From Marmoricola sp. (GTDB taxonomy: Bacteria > Actinomycetota > Actinomycetes > Propionibacteriales > Nocardioidaceae), in assembly GCA_025964795.1 (NCBI GenBank), contig JAOPYC010000105.1:1-48563 (forward strand): 48,563 nt of DNA. Direction: 5' to 3'. Positions 1 to 7,674 of this stretch are shown piece by piece. How positions within the stretch are numbered: position 1 is the stretch's first letter; every line of letters starts with the position of its first letter. The translations under genes and the position numbers were made by a program. A model generated the notes under the pieces. The model saw only the letters and a program-made list of their open reading frames with translations. It ran no database searches and was not told where the DNA came from.

Positions 1-226
1 CGTCGTCTGGCCTGCACCGCGTCCATCGTCCCCGCCGAGGGGTGCACGGTCCCGGCGGCGTGGTGCGAGGCCCACCACTGGGGCAGACCCTGGGCCCACG
101 GCGGGCAGGACGGACCTGAAGGATGGGGTGCTGCTCTGCTCCTGGCACCACCACCGCGTCCACGACGACCACTTCGACGCCAGCCAGATGCCCCACGGCG
201 ACATCAGGTTCCACCGGCGGACGTGA
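1..226 (+). pseudogene. HNH endonuclease (DUF222/13E12-type) 3' remnant, frameshifted
   Basis: Frame 1 from the window edge reads WCEAHHWGRPWAHGG. After one extra base near 108-109 the reading continues in frame 2 as DLKDGVLLCSWHHHRVHDD, then RFHRRT and a TGA stop at 224-226. Joined, these give the C-terminal HNH nuclease signature (C..HH..pW..GG.TDL.nGvlLC..HH..vHD) of the abundant actinobacterial DUF222/HNH family. Removing one G from the GG at 108-109 restores a continuous frame, so this is either a decayed gene or a sequencing error. The 5' part lies outside the window. The family call rests on the motif and is fairly secure; whether the gene is inactive is less certain. Confidence 0.75.
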
Positions 227-254
227 CGTGGGCGATCATCGATCCGTGTCCAGT

Positions 255-466
255 GCGAGCCTGCTGCGGGCCGTGGTGCGCGACCTCGCGGAACGTGAGC
301 CGGAGGCGGCGCGGTCCGGGGGTCGCCGCGCGGATGGCGACCGTCCGCGACCTCGCTTTGTTGGGCGGGGGAGGAGCGGGAGTTCGCGGCCTACCTGATG
401 GAGTTCCGCGAGACCTACAAGCGCAGGCCGGCGCTGATGGCGGCCCTGGGCAGCCGCGGTCTCTAA
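255..466 (+). pseudogene. Remnant of an unassigned protein C-terminus, two frameshifts
   Basis: Three consecutive frames each contribute a protein-like piece: LLRAVVRDLAEREPEAAR (from 255), AARMATVRDLAL (about 320-358) and REFAAYLMEFRETYKRRPAL (to the TAA at 464-466). Read in order they make a plausible charged helical C-terminus, which suggests a gene end broken by two small indels. I do not recognise the family with confidence; the final tyrosine- and arginine-rich helix resembles C-termini of large actinobacterial proteins of unknown function. It follows the HNH remnant directly, so the first 466 bases look like a gene graveyard. Confidence 0.4.
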
Positions 467-492
467 AGGCCCAAGCCATCTGAAAGGAAGCC

Positions 493-2289
493 TTGTCAGA
501 TGCCCCCTTCACGTGGCTTGATGACCCCATGGCTTTCGACGTGATCATCAAGGGCGGCCGCTGGTTCGACGGGACGGGCGCCGCGTCCGGCCTCCGCCAC
601 CTCGGCATCCGTGAGGGACGGGTCGAGATGGTCTCCGAGGCGCCGTTGGACGAGACCGGCTGCGCCCAGGTCATCGACGCGACGGGTCAGTGGGTACTGC
701 CCGGGATGGTCGACATCCACACGCACTACGACGTCGAGGTGCTCGAGCAGCCGGAGCTCCTCGAGTCGCTGCGTCACGGGGTCACCACCATCCTGATCGG
801 GTCGTGCTCGCTGTCCACCATCCACGTCGACCCGACGACGGCCGGTGACCTCTTCGGCCGGGTCGAGGCGATTCCGCGCCGGCACGTGATCGAGTCTCTG
901 GAGGCGAGGAAGACCTGGAGCAACGCGAAGGAGTACGTCGCTGCCCTCGAGGCGCTGCCCCTGGGCCCGAACCTCGCTGCGTTCATCGGGCACTCCGACC
1001 TGCGGGCCGCCGAGATGGGGCTCGACCGGGCGACGCGCGGCGACGTACGGCCGACCGAGCACGAGCTCACGAATATGCAGGCCCACCTCAAGGAGGCGTT
1101 GGACGAGGGCTTCGTCGGGATGTCGGCCCAGGAGCTGATGTTCGACAAGCTCGACGGCGACACCTGTCGCTCGCGCACGCTGCCGTCGACGTACACCAAG
1201 GGCAAGGAGCGCCGCCGCCTCAACTCGCTGCTGCGTGAGCGTGGCCGGGTGCTCCAGGGTGGCCCGGACATCAAGTCGGTGAAGAGCATCGCGTCGATGA
1301 CCTTGAACACTCTCCCGATCGGCACGCGAGCTTCGGGAAGGGGGCGCAAGCACCTCAAGACCAGCCTGCTCTCGGCCGCCGACATCAAGGCCAACCCGGC
1401 GCTCGTGCAGATCATGGGCCCGATCGCCGCGATCGTGAACTCTCTCGGTGGTGACTTCAAGTGGCAGCACCTGCCCGTGCCGTTCGAGGTGTATGCCGAC
1501 GGCATCGACCTGGTCATCTTCGAGGAGTTCGGCTCGGGCGCCGCCGCCCTGCACCTGGCCGACGCGGTGGAGCGCAACGCCCTGCTCCAGGACGAGGACT
1601 ACCGCCGGCAGTTCCGCAAGGACTACGACGCCAAGTTCGGGATGCGGGTCTGGCACCGTGACTTCTTCGACGCCGAGATCGTGGACTGCCCCGACGACAC
1701 GGTGATCGGCAAGACCTTCGGACAGGTCGGCCTCGACCGCGGCGGGCTGCACCCGGTCGACGCGTTCCTCGACCTCGTCGTGGAGCACGGCACCAAGGTG
1801 CGCTGGCGCACGACCATCTCCAACCACCGGCCCAAGCTCTTGAAGAAGCTCGGCAGGAGCCCCGGCGTGCAGCTGGGCTTCTCCGACGCCGGTGCCCACC
1901 TACGCAACATGGCGTTCTACAACTTCGGGCTGCGGTTCCTGCGCCACGTCCACGACGCCGAGCAGGCCGGGCGCCCGTTCATGACCCTCGAGCACGCGGT
2001 GCACCGGCTGACCGGGGAGCTGGGCGAGTGGTACTGCATCGACGCCGGCCACCTGCGCGTCGGCGACCGGGCCGACCTCGTGGTGGTCGACCCGGCGCAG
2101 CTCGACGCGTCACTGGACAACTACGCGGAAGCGCCCGTCCCGGCGTACGACAACCTGCCGCGGATGGTGAACCGCAACGACGCCGCGGTCACCGCGGTGT
2201 TCGTCAACGGCACCTGGGTCTTCGGGCAGGGCGAGGCAGCGGCCACCCTCGGCCAGGAGCGCACCGGGCAGTTCCTGCGCGCCACCTGA
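493..2289 (+). CDS. N-acyl-D-amino-acid deacylase-like amidohydrolase
   Basis: Predicted cytoplasmic metal-dependent hydrolase of the amidohydrolase superfamily, D-aminoacylase / N-acyl-D-aspartate deacylase branch (COG3653). Members hydrolyse N-acylated D-amino acids or related amides. The N-terminal beta-sandwich strand (FDVIIKGGRWFDGTG) is followed by the metal-binding HTHYD motif (His76, His78) and, near the C-terminus, GFSDAGAH with Asp465 and His469. At 598 residues it has the usual length for the larger members. The TTG at 493 is preceded by AAGGA at 484-488; an ATG at 529 (MAFDVII) matches the family start better but lacks a ribosome site, so the start is uncertain by 12 codons. The exact substrate cannot be read from sequence. 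It ends 18 bases before a convergent rpf-like gene. Confidence 0.8.
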   Translation: MSDAPFTWLDDPMAFDVIIKGGRWFDGTGAASGLRHLGIREGRVEMVSEAPLDETGCAQVIDATGQWVLPGMVDIHTHYDVEVLEQPELLESLRHGVTTILIGSCSLSTIHVDPTTAGDLFGRVEAIPRRHVIESLEARKTWSNAKEYVAALEALPLGPNLAAFIGHSDLRAAEMGLDRATRGDVRPTEHELTNMQAHLKEALDEGFVGMSAQELMFDKLDGDTCRSRTLPSTYTKGKERRRLNSLLRERGRVLQGGPDIKSVKSIASMTLNTLPIGTRASGRGRKHLKTSLLSAADIKANPALVQIMGPIAAIVNSLGGDFKWQHLPVPFEVYADGIDLVIFEEFGSGAAALHLADAVERNALLQDEDYRRQFRKDYDAKFGMRVWHRDFFDAEIVDCPDDTVIGKTFGQVGLDRGGLHPVDAFLDLVVEHGTKVRWRTTISNHRPKLLKKLGRSPGVQLGFSDAGAHLRNMAFYNFGLRFLRHVHDAEQAGRPFMTLEHAVHRLTGELGEWYCIDAGHLRVGDRADLVVVDPAQLDASLDNYAEAPVPAYDNLPRMVNRNDAAVTAVFVNGTWVFGQGEAAATLGQERTGQFLRAT

Positions 2290-2307
2290 GGTCGAGCGGA
2301 GGAAGGC

Positions 2308-2649
2308 TCAGCGGGCGCCGATGCGGCGCGAGCACGAGGGCCACGCGCCCCAGCCCTGGCTCCGCTTGATCCGCTTCGCGATCACGACCTGCTGACGCTT
2401 GCTGGCGCGGTGGGCGTTGGAGCCGTACTTCTTGCCGCCGTGGGCGCGCCAGGTGCCGGAGCTGATCTGGAGGCCGCCGTAGTAGCCGTTGTGAGTGTTG
2501 ATGTGCCAGTTGCCGCCGGACTCGCACTTGGCGAGGCGGCTCCAGGTCCTCATCGAGGTGGCACTGGCGGGCGCGGCCAGGGTGGCGGTGACGAGCACGA
2601 CCGCGGTGAGGGCGACGAGCAGGGTCGCCGAAAGGGTGCGCATGCGCAT
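2308..2649 (-). CDS. Secreted Rpf-like transglycosylase-domain protein
   Basis: A 113-residue exported protein: an N-terminal signal peptide (residues about 1-31, ending PASA) followed by a resuscitation-promoting-factor / transglycosylase-like domain (PF06737 type). The domain contains CESGGNWHINTHNGYYGGLQ, with the glutamate of CESGGNW at the expected catalytic position. Such domains cleave peptidoglycan and promote regrowth of dormant actinobacteria. There is no LysM or other wall-binding domain, so it is a minimal, freely secreted form. The ATG at 2649 has a strong GGAGGAA site (2655-2661 on the opposite strand); a second ATG lies two codons later. Its leader contains a c-di-AMP riboswitch, matching the known control of actinobacterial rpf genes. 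Confidence 0.88.
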   Translation of the reverse strand: MRMRTLSATLLVALTAVVLVTATLAAPASATSMRTWSRLAKCESGGNWHINTHNGYYGGLQISSGTWRAHGGKKYGSNAHRASKRQQVVIAKRIKRSQGWGAWPSCSRRIGAR

Positions 2650-2664
2650 GGTGATTCCTCCGCG

Positions 2665-2815
2665 CGCCTGCGAGGTTAGCTGTCGGGTTCGGGCTGAAGG
2701 TGCCCGGCCACGTGAGTGGCCTCACCCCAAGAGTCGCTTTCACGACCCGGGAAAGTGGGTTCCCCGCTCTTGTCCGCTGAGTGCTTCGAGGGCCCTCCGC
2801 GCGGACAAGACTCGG
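2665..2815 (-). ncRNA. ydaO/c-di-AMP riboswitch in the rpf-like leader
   Basis: On the minus strand the leader contains GGGGTGAGGCC, then GGCCGGGCACCTTCAGCC, then GAACCCGACAGCTAACCTCG and CAGGCG, ending about 10 bases before the Shine-Dalgarno sequence. These blocks and their order match the 3' half of actinobacterial ydaO riboswitches as I know them. A perfect 9-bp stem (CTTGTCCGC/GCGGACAAG, 2769-2777 with 2801-2809) closes the 5' side. ydaO riboswitches bind c-di-AMP and normally turn genes off; in actinobacteria they often precede rpf and other cell-wall hydrolase genes. The 5' boundary is approximate. Confidence 0.85.
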
Positions 2816-2996
2816 CGACATCGGGGGGCGCCCCGGTCGTCCGGGACGCATCACCCTAGGCACAGGTGCGCGCGAGCGGCAAGGCTCCGCCGGCCGCTGT
2901 CTGGGATTGGGCGGATACGTCAGGGCCGATCGGACAGCCCATACAGTCGAGGGTCGCCGTCGATGCACCGTGGCGGCGCCAGACCGAAGGGAACTG

Positions 2997-4214
2997 ATGT
3001 CCGACACCGAGCAGCACCTGCACCTCGCCGACCGCTTCGTGGCGCACAACTACCACCCGCTGCCGGTCGTCCTGGCCGCGGCAGAGGGTGCGTGGGTGAC
3101 CGATGTCGACGGACGCCGCTACCTCGACTGCCTCGCCGGCTACTCAGCCCTCAACTTCGGGCACCGCCACCCCGGGCTGCTCACCGCCGCGCGCGACCAG
3201 CTCGACCGGGTGACGTTGACCAGCCGGGCGTTCCACAACGACCAGCTCGGGCCGTTCTGCCGCGACCTGGCGAACCTGGCCGGGATGGACCGCGTGCTCC
3301 CGATGAACACCGGCGCCGAGGCGGTGGAGACGGCCATCAAGGTGGCGCGGAAGTGGGGCTACGACCTCAAGGGGGTGCCCGCGAACCAGGCCAACATCGT
3401 GGTGGCCGCCGACAACTTCCACGGCCGCACGACCACCATCGTCAGCTTCTCCACCGACCCGCTCGCGCGCGAGGGCTTCGGCCCGTTCACCCCGGGCTTC
3501 CGCGTCGTGCCATACGGCGACGCAGCGGCGGTGCGCGAGGCCATCGACGACCACACCGTCGCGGTGCTGATCGAGCCGATCCAGGGGGAGGCCGGCGTGA
3601 TCATCCCGCCCGCCGGCTACCTCCCCGCCGTACGGGAGACGTGTACCGAGCTCGGCGTCCTCCTCATCGCCGATGAGATCCAGTCCGGCCTCGGCCGCAC
3701 CGGGACGACCTTCGCCTGCGAGGTGGAGGGCGTGGTGCCGGACATGTACGTGCTGGGCAAGGCCCTCGGCGGCGGGATCGTCCCCGTCTCCGCCGTGGTG
3801 TCCTCCGACGAGGTGCTGGGCGTGCTCCACCCGGGCCACCACGGCTCCACGTTCGGCGGCAACCCACTGGCGGCGGCCGTCGGCCACGCGGTCGTCGGAC
3901 TGCTCGAGAGCGGCGAGATCCAGGAACGCGCCCGCGAGCTGGGCGAGATTTTCGAGGCCGGGCTGCAGAAGCTGGTCGGCACCGGGGTCGTGGGCGTGCG
4001 CTCGCGTGGCCTCTGGGCCGGCATCGACGTCGAGCCGGGCCTGATGAGCGGCCGCGAGCTGTCCGAGCGGATGCTCCTCAAGGGCGTGCTGGTCAAGGAC
4101 ACGCACGGGTCCACGATCCGGCTGGCCCCGCCGTTGGTGATCGAGCAGGACGACCTCGAGTGGATGCTCGAGCAGGTCGCGGCGGTGCTCACCGAGGCGA
4201 GCCAGCGCCGCTGA
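2997..4214 (+). CDS. rocD: Ornithine--oxo-acid transaminase
   Basis: Cytoplasmic PLP enzyme (class-III aminotransferase) that converts ornithine and 2-oxoglutarate to glutamate semialdehyde and glutamate in arginine/ornithine breakdown. The N-terminal AHNYHPLPVV block is typical of RocD rather than ArgD. The PLP-site region reads LLIADEIQSGLGRTG, and the Schiff-base lysine is Lys255 in YVLGKALGGG. Its 405 residues fit the family. The ATG at 2997 follows GAAGGGA; in-frame sequence upstream overlaps the divergent riboswitch and is not expected to be coding. The gene is divergent from the rpf-like gene, and the next gene starts about 50 bases downstream, probably from its own promoter. Confidence 0.9.
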   Translation: MSDTEQHLHLADRFVAHNYHPLPVVLAAAEGAWVTDVDGRRYLDCLAGYSALNFGHRHPGLLTAARDQLDRVTLTSRAFHNDQLGPFCRDLANLAGMDRVLPMNTGAEAVETAIKVARKWGYDLKGVPANQANIVVAADNFHGRTTTIVSFSTDPLAREGFGPFTPGFRVVPYGDAAAVREAIDDHTVAVLIEPIQGEAGVIIPPAGYLPAVRETCTELGVLLIADEIQSGLGRTGTTFACEVEGVVPDMYVLGKALGGGIVPVSAVVSSDEVLGVLHPGHHGSTFGGNPLAAAVGHAVVGLLESGEIQERARELGEIFEAGLQKLVGTGVVGVRSRGLWAGIDVEPGLMSGRELSERMLLKGVLVKDTHGSTIRLAPPLVIEQDDLEWMLEQVAAVLTEASQRR

Positions 4215-4252
4215 GGCTCGGCCAGCAAGCCGTCGGGCTGCCAGAGGCTTGG

Positions 4253-4258
4253 CATGAT
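4253..4258 (+). promoter_or_regulatory. Candidate -10 box of a leaderless start (CATGAT)
   Basis: CATGAT fits the NANNNT core and lies exactly six bases before the ATG at 4265, where no Shine-Dalgarno sequence is visible. The spacing predicts transcription starting at or beside the start codon. The first position departs from the usual T, so this is one of the weaker members of the set. Confidence 0.45.
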
Positions 4259-4264
4259 GGCCCG

Positions 4265-5719
4265 ATGGCTGCGGACGAGCAACGAGGACTGGTGTTCCCG
4301 ACCGACGACGAGGGCCGGCGCAGCACGTCGGTGGTGGGGCGCGGCGTCGTCGCCGACGCCCTGCGCGACACCGACCCCACGGGTGCCCGCGCCGCCTCCG
4401 GGGCCACTGGCTGGCGCACGGACTACCTCGTGCACTTCCGGCGCCTCGTCGAGGCCGGGCTCGTCTCGCCGGACGCCGCGGTGTCGATCGCGCGCCAGGG
4501 GCTGGCGTCGCTGCACGACCGGATGCGCGTGCTGGACGAGGCCGGCGAGGAGCACCCGCTGAGGGAGTGGCCCGCGGGGCCCCGGGGCGGCGACGAGCTC
4601 GAGCAGCGCGAGGTGGTCGGCCGCGGTGCTCCCGTGACCGAGCTGGTGCTTCCCTACCACGGTGACCGGCTGCGGGGCGACGAGATCCGTCGCCGCATCG
4701 ACGACTGGGCCGAGCACGGGGTCGTGGAGCCGACCGTGGCCGAGGCGATCGGGAAGGTGCTGGCCAACCCGAATTGGCTGCGGCTGCAGGGGCACACCGT
4801 CGCGGTGCTCGGTGCCGGCGCCGAGATGGGGCCGCTGCCCTCGCTGATGCGCTGGGGCGCGCGCGTCGCCGCCGTCGACCTCGACCGACCGGCGATCTGG
4901 GAGCGCGTGCTGAGGCTCGCGAACGAGGGCGCCGGCACCCTCGTCGTCCCGATGCAGGAGGACGCAGCCGGCGTCGACCTGCTAGGACAGGTGCCGGCCA
5001 TCGCCCGGTGGCTCGGCGAGCAGCCCGGCACCCTGGTCGTCGGCAACTACGTCTACGCCGACGGCGCCACCAACACCCGCGTCTCGATGGCCGTCGACGA
5101 GCTCACCCGACGGCTGCAGGCCGACCGTCCCGACGTGGCGCTGGGGTTCCTGGCCACGCCGACCGACGTGTTCGCCGTGCCGGCCGAGGCGGTGGACCAC
5201 TCGACCCGCGCGTACGACGGTCGCTCGGTGCGCTCGAAGACGCTCACCCGGCCGATGCGCACGCTCTCGGGCGGTCGGCTGCTGCGGCGCAACTACGTCG
5301 CCGGCTCGGATCCCGGGATCAACGACTCGCTGGTGCCACAGCAAGGGCCCAACTACGCCCTGGCCAAGCGGCTGCAGCGCTGGCGAGCGACCGTCGCGCG
5401 CCACGACGGGGCAACGGTGTCGATGAGCGTCGCGCCGCCCACGCGGACCAGGTCGGTGGTGAAGAACCGCGCGCTGGCCGCGGCGTACGCCGGTGCGCAC
5501 CGCTTCGGTGTCGAGGTCTTCGAGCCGGCCACGTCCAACGTGCTGATGGCCGCGATGCTGGTGCACGACCTGCACACCGGCGGCGGGCCGCGGCACGACC
5601 ACCCCTGGCAGGACGAGGCCTACGCCGCCTCCCACGGAGGGCTGTGGCGGGCGCCGTACGCGCCGCGCAGCGCGCTCGGTCTCGCCGCCCTGCTGGGGTA
5701 CGGCGCCGCCCGCGGCTGA
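4265..5719 (+). CDS. Conserved Rossmann-like protein of unknown function
   Basis: A 484-residue soluble protein with one clear nucleotide-binding-type motif in its middle: VAVLGAGAEMG from about residue 179 (Gly183), followed about 15 residues later by VAAVDLDRPAIW. This is the beta-alpha-beta pattern of a Rossmann fold with an acidic residue ending strand 2. The N-terminal 170 residues are helical and acidic. The C-terminal part contains NYALAKRLQRW and SVAPPTRTRSVVKN, which look conserved but match no catalytic motif I know. No signal peptide or membrane helix is evident. I do not recognise an assigned function; an NAD(P)- or SAM-using enzyme is possible. It lies between rocD and malQ, each of which appears independently expressed. 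Confidence 0.75.
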   Translation: MAADEQRGLVFPTDDEGRRSTSVVGRGVVADALRDTDPTGARAASGATGWRTDYLVHFRRLVEAGLVSPDAAVSIARQGLASLHDRMRVLDEAGEEHPLREWPAGPRGGDELEQREVVGRGAPVTELVLPYHGDRLRGDEIRRRIDDWAEHGVVEPTVAEAIGKVLANPNWLRLQGHTVAVLGAGAEMGPLPSLMRWGARVAAVDLDRPAIWERVLRLANEGAGTLVVPMQEDAAGVDLLGQVPAIARWLGEQPGTLVVGNYVYADGATNTRVSMAVDELTRRLQADRPDVALGFLATPTDVFAVPAEAVDHSTRAYDGRSVRSKTLTRPMRTLSGGRLLRRNYVAGSDPGINDSLVPQQGPNYALAKRLQRWRATVARHDGATVSMSVAPPTRTRSVVKNRALAAAYAGAHRFGVEVFEPATSNVLMAAMLVHDLHTGGGPRHDHPWQDEAYAASHGGLWRAPYAPRSALGLAALLGYGAARG

Positions 5720-5808
5720 GCCGCAGGCCCCGACTAGGCTCGCTGCGCCGCACGGGACCGGTGAAAGAGCGACCCGCGCACGAGGACCGGCGAGAGAGGA
5801 AGTCGCGC

Positions 5809-7260
5809 ATGTCGGAGGAAGCGCCCGCGCAGGGCCCGCTGGCCGTACGCCGGGCCGGGGTGCTGCTCCACGTCACGTCGCTGCCCTCGGCCACGGGCCA
5901 GGGTGAACGCCGGGGTGACCTCGGTCCCGAGGCCTACCGGTTCGTCGACTTCCTCGCCGCGGCCGGCTGCTCGGTCTGGCAGGTGCTGCCGCTGGTGCCG
6001 ACGCACGAGGAGGACGGCTCGCCGTACAACGCCCTCTCGGCGATGGCCGGCAATCCCGAACTGATCAGCCGGGAGCTGGCCGCCGAGCGCGGGATGAACG
6101 AGCCTGGCGCGCTGACGGCCGACCAGCTGGCGGCGTTCGTCGCGTGGTGCGAGGCACAGGGCAGCTGGCTGGATCCCTACGTGGAGTTCATGACGCTACG
6201 CGACCTGCTCGACCACGCGCCGTGGCCGACCTGGGAACCGGGCCTGCGTGACCGCGATCCCGGGCGGGTGGCCGAGGTGCTGGCCCCGCTCGCGGAGCAG
6301 GTGCTGCAGCTGCGCTTCGAGCAGTGGGTCTTCGCGGCGCAGTGGGCCGAGCTCCGGGCCTACGCCGCCGCGCGCGGGGTGCTGTTCTTCGGCGACCTGC
6401 CGATCTTCGTCTCGCACGACAGTGCTGACGTCTGGGCCTCGCGCGACCTGTTCCAGCTCGACGAGCAGGGCGTCCCGACGACGGTCACCGGGGTGCCACC
6501 CGACTACTTCGCGGTGGACGGGCAGCGCTGGAACAACCCGCACTACGACTGGGAGGCGATGGCCGCCGACGGGTTCGCCTGGTGGCGGGCCCGGATCGCC
6601 CGGCAGCGCGAGCTGTTCGACCTGGTCCGGATCGACCACTTCCGCGGCTTCGAGGCGGCCTGGCACGTGCCCGTCGAGGCGGCCACCGCGAAGGACGGGT
6701 ACTGGGTCGAGGGCCCGGCCCGCGAGGTGCTGGCGGCGCTGGTCGAGGCGGCCGGTCCCGGGACGCTGGTCGCCGAGGACCTCGGGGTGATCACGCCCGA
6801 GGTGACCGAGCTCCGGCTGGAGTTCGGGCTGCCGGGGATGAAGGTGCTCCAGTTCGCGTTCAACGGCGACGCCGACAACCCCTACCTGCCCGCGCAGCAC
6901 GGCGAGCAGAGCGTCGTCTACACCGGGACCCACGACAACAACACGACCCTCGGGTGGTGGGCCGAGCTCGACGGGACCGCCCGCGAGCTGGCCGTCTCGA
7001 TCGCGCCCGCGATAGCCGACGGGCCGATGCCGTGGGCCCTGGTCCGGCTGGCGCTGTCCTCCACGGCGAGGCTGGCCGTGGCCCCGGCCCAGGACCTGCT
7101 GGAGCTGGGCGCCGAGAGCCGGATGAACACCCCGGGGACCGACGTGGGCAACTGGGCCTGGCAGGCCGCCACGGGCTCATTCACGCCGGCCATCGCGGCT
7201 CGGCTGCGCGAGCTGGTCGAGCGGTCGCAGCGGCTCAGGCGGCCAGGTCGTCCGGGGTGA
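5809..7260 (+). CDS. malQ: 4-alpha-glucanotransferase (amylomaltase)
   Basis: Cytoplasmic GH77 enzyme that transfers alpha-1,4-glucan chains during maltodextrin and glycogen metabolism. The start MSEEAPAQ is followed by RRAGVLLHVTSLPS. The catalytic residues are visible: nucleophile Asp276 in VRIDHFRGFE, acid/base Glu323 in LVAEDLGVITPEV and third carboxylate Asp376 in YTGTHDNNT. The 483 residues match the compact bacterial amylomaltase form rather than the approximately 700-residue actinobacterial MalQ with an N-terminal extension. GAGAGAGGA lies about eight bases before the ATG at 5809. Its last 26 bases overlap the 3' end of a convergent hypothetical gene. No other glycogen gene is adjacent. 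Confidence 0.93.
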   Translation: MSEEAPAQGPLAVRRAGVLLHVTSLPSATGQGERRGDLGPEAYRFVDFLAAAGCSVWQVLPLVPTHEEDGSPYNALSAMAGNPELISRELAAERGMNEPGALTADQLAAFVAWCEAQGSWLDPYVEFMTLRDLLDHAPWPTWEPGLRDRDPGRVAEVLAPLAEQVLQLRFEQWVFAAQWAELRAYAAARGVLFFGDLPIFVSHDSADVWASRDLFQLDEQGVPTTVTGVPPDYFAVDGQRWNNPHYDWEAMAADGFAWWRARIARQRELFDLVRIDHFRGFEAAWHVPVEAATAKDGYWVEGPAREVLAALVEAAGPGTLVAEDLGVITPEVTELRLEFGLPGMKVLQFAFNGDADNPYLPAQHGEQSVVYTGTHDNNTTLGWWAELDGTARELAVSIAPAIADGPMPWALVRLALSSTARLAVAPAQDLLELGAESRMNTPGTDVGNWAWQAATGSFTPAIAARLRELVERSQRLRRPGRPG

Positions 7261-7591
7261 CCGCCCAGACGCCGACGTCGTTGGCGACGTGGACCGGGTG
7301 ACAGCGCAGCGCTGACCCACGGCCGGCGGCGAGCGGCCGGCTCGCAAGCGTGCGGTCGAAGGTGTTCACGGCGTCGCGCCCACCTCCGCCGGGCGTGGGG
7401 ACCGCGTCGCTGTCGGTGATCTCGATGACGAACCTGGTGGGGCGGTCGTCGGGCCCGATATAGCTCACCCAGAGGCTGGTCGAGCCGAAGCCGAGCGGCT
7501 GCATCAGCAGCTCCCATATGCGCTGCAGGTCGCGCTGGGCGGTTGTCCACAGGGCTCCTCGGCAGCGTCGTATGACAGCGGCCCGGTACAA
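7235..7591 (-). CDS. Small hypothetical protein
   Basis: A reading frame of up to 118 residues, convergent with malQ and overlapping its 3' end by 26 bases. The segment DLQRIWELLMQPLGFGSTSL and the following VSYIGPDDRPTRFVIEITDSD alternate hydrophobic and charged residues like a real small alpha/beta domain, unlike the arginine/alanine-rich shadow frames on the same DNA. No motif or function is recognised. The TTG at 7591 is a guess at the start: no strong ribosome site is visible and translation may begin nearer to WTTAQRDLQ. It is divergent from the ThrE-type gene. Confidence 0.5.
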   Translation of the reverse strand: MYRAAVIRRCRGALWTTAQRDLQRIWELLMQPLGFGSTSLWVSYIGPDDRPTRFVIEITDSDAVPTPGGGGRDAVNTFDRTLASRPLAAGRGSALRCHPVHVANDVGVWAVTPDDLAA

Positions 7592-7674
7592 CTTCCGGGG
7601 CCGGTTCAGGGCCTTGTGAGTCCCCTCACCCCGGCCGCGTGTGCGGTCGGGACCAGGGCTCCGGGGGCCTCACC

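Noticed and set aside
6918-7550. 210-codon minus-strand frame overlapping the small hypothetical gene
   Set aside because: It overlaps both malQ and the 7235-7591 frame, is Ala/Arg-rich and lacks a ribosome site. The 7235-7591 frame has the more protein-like sequence.
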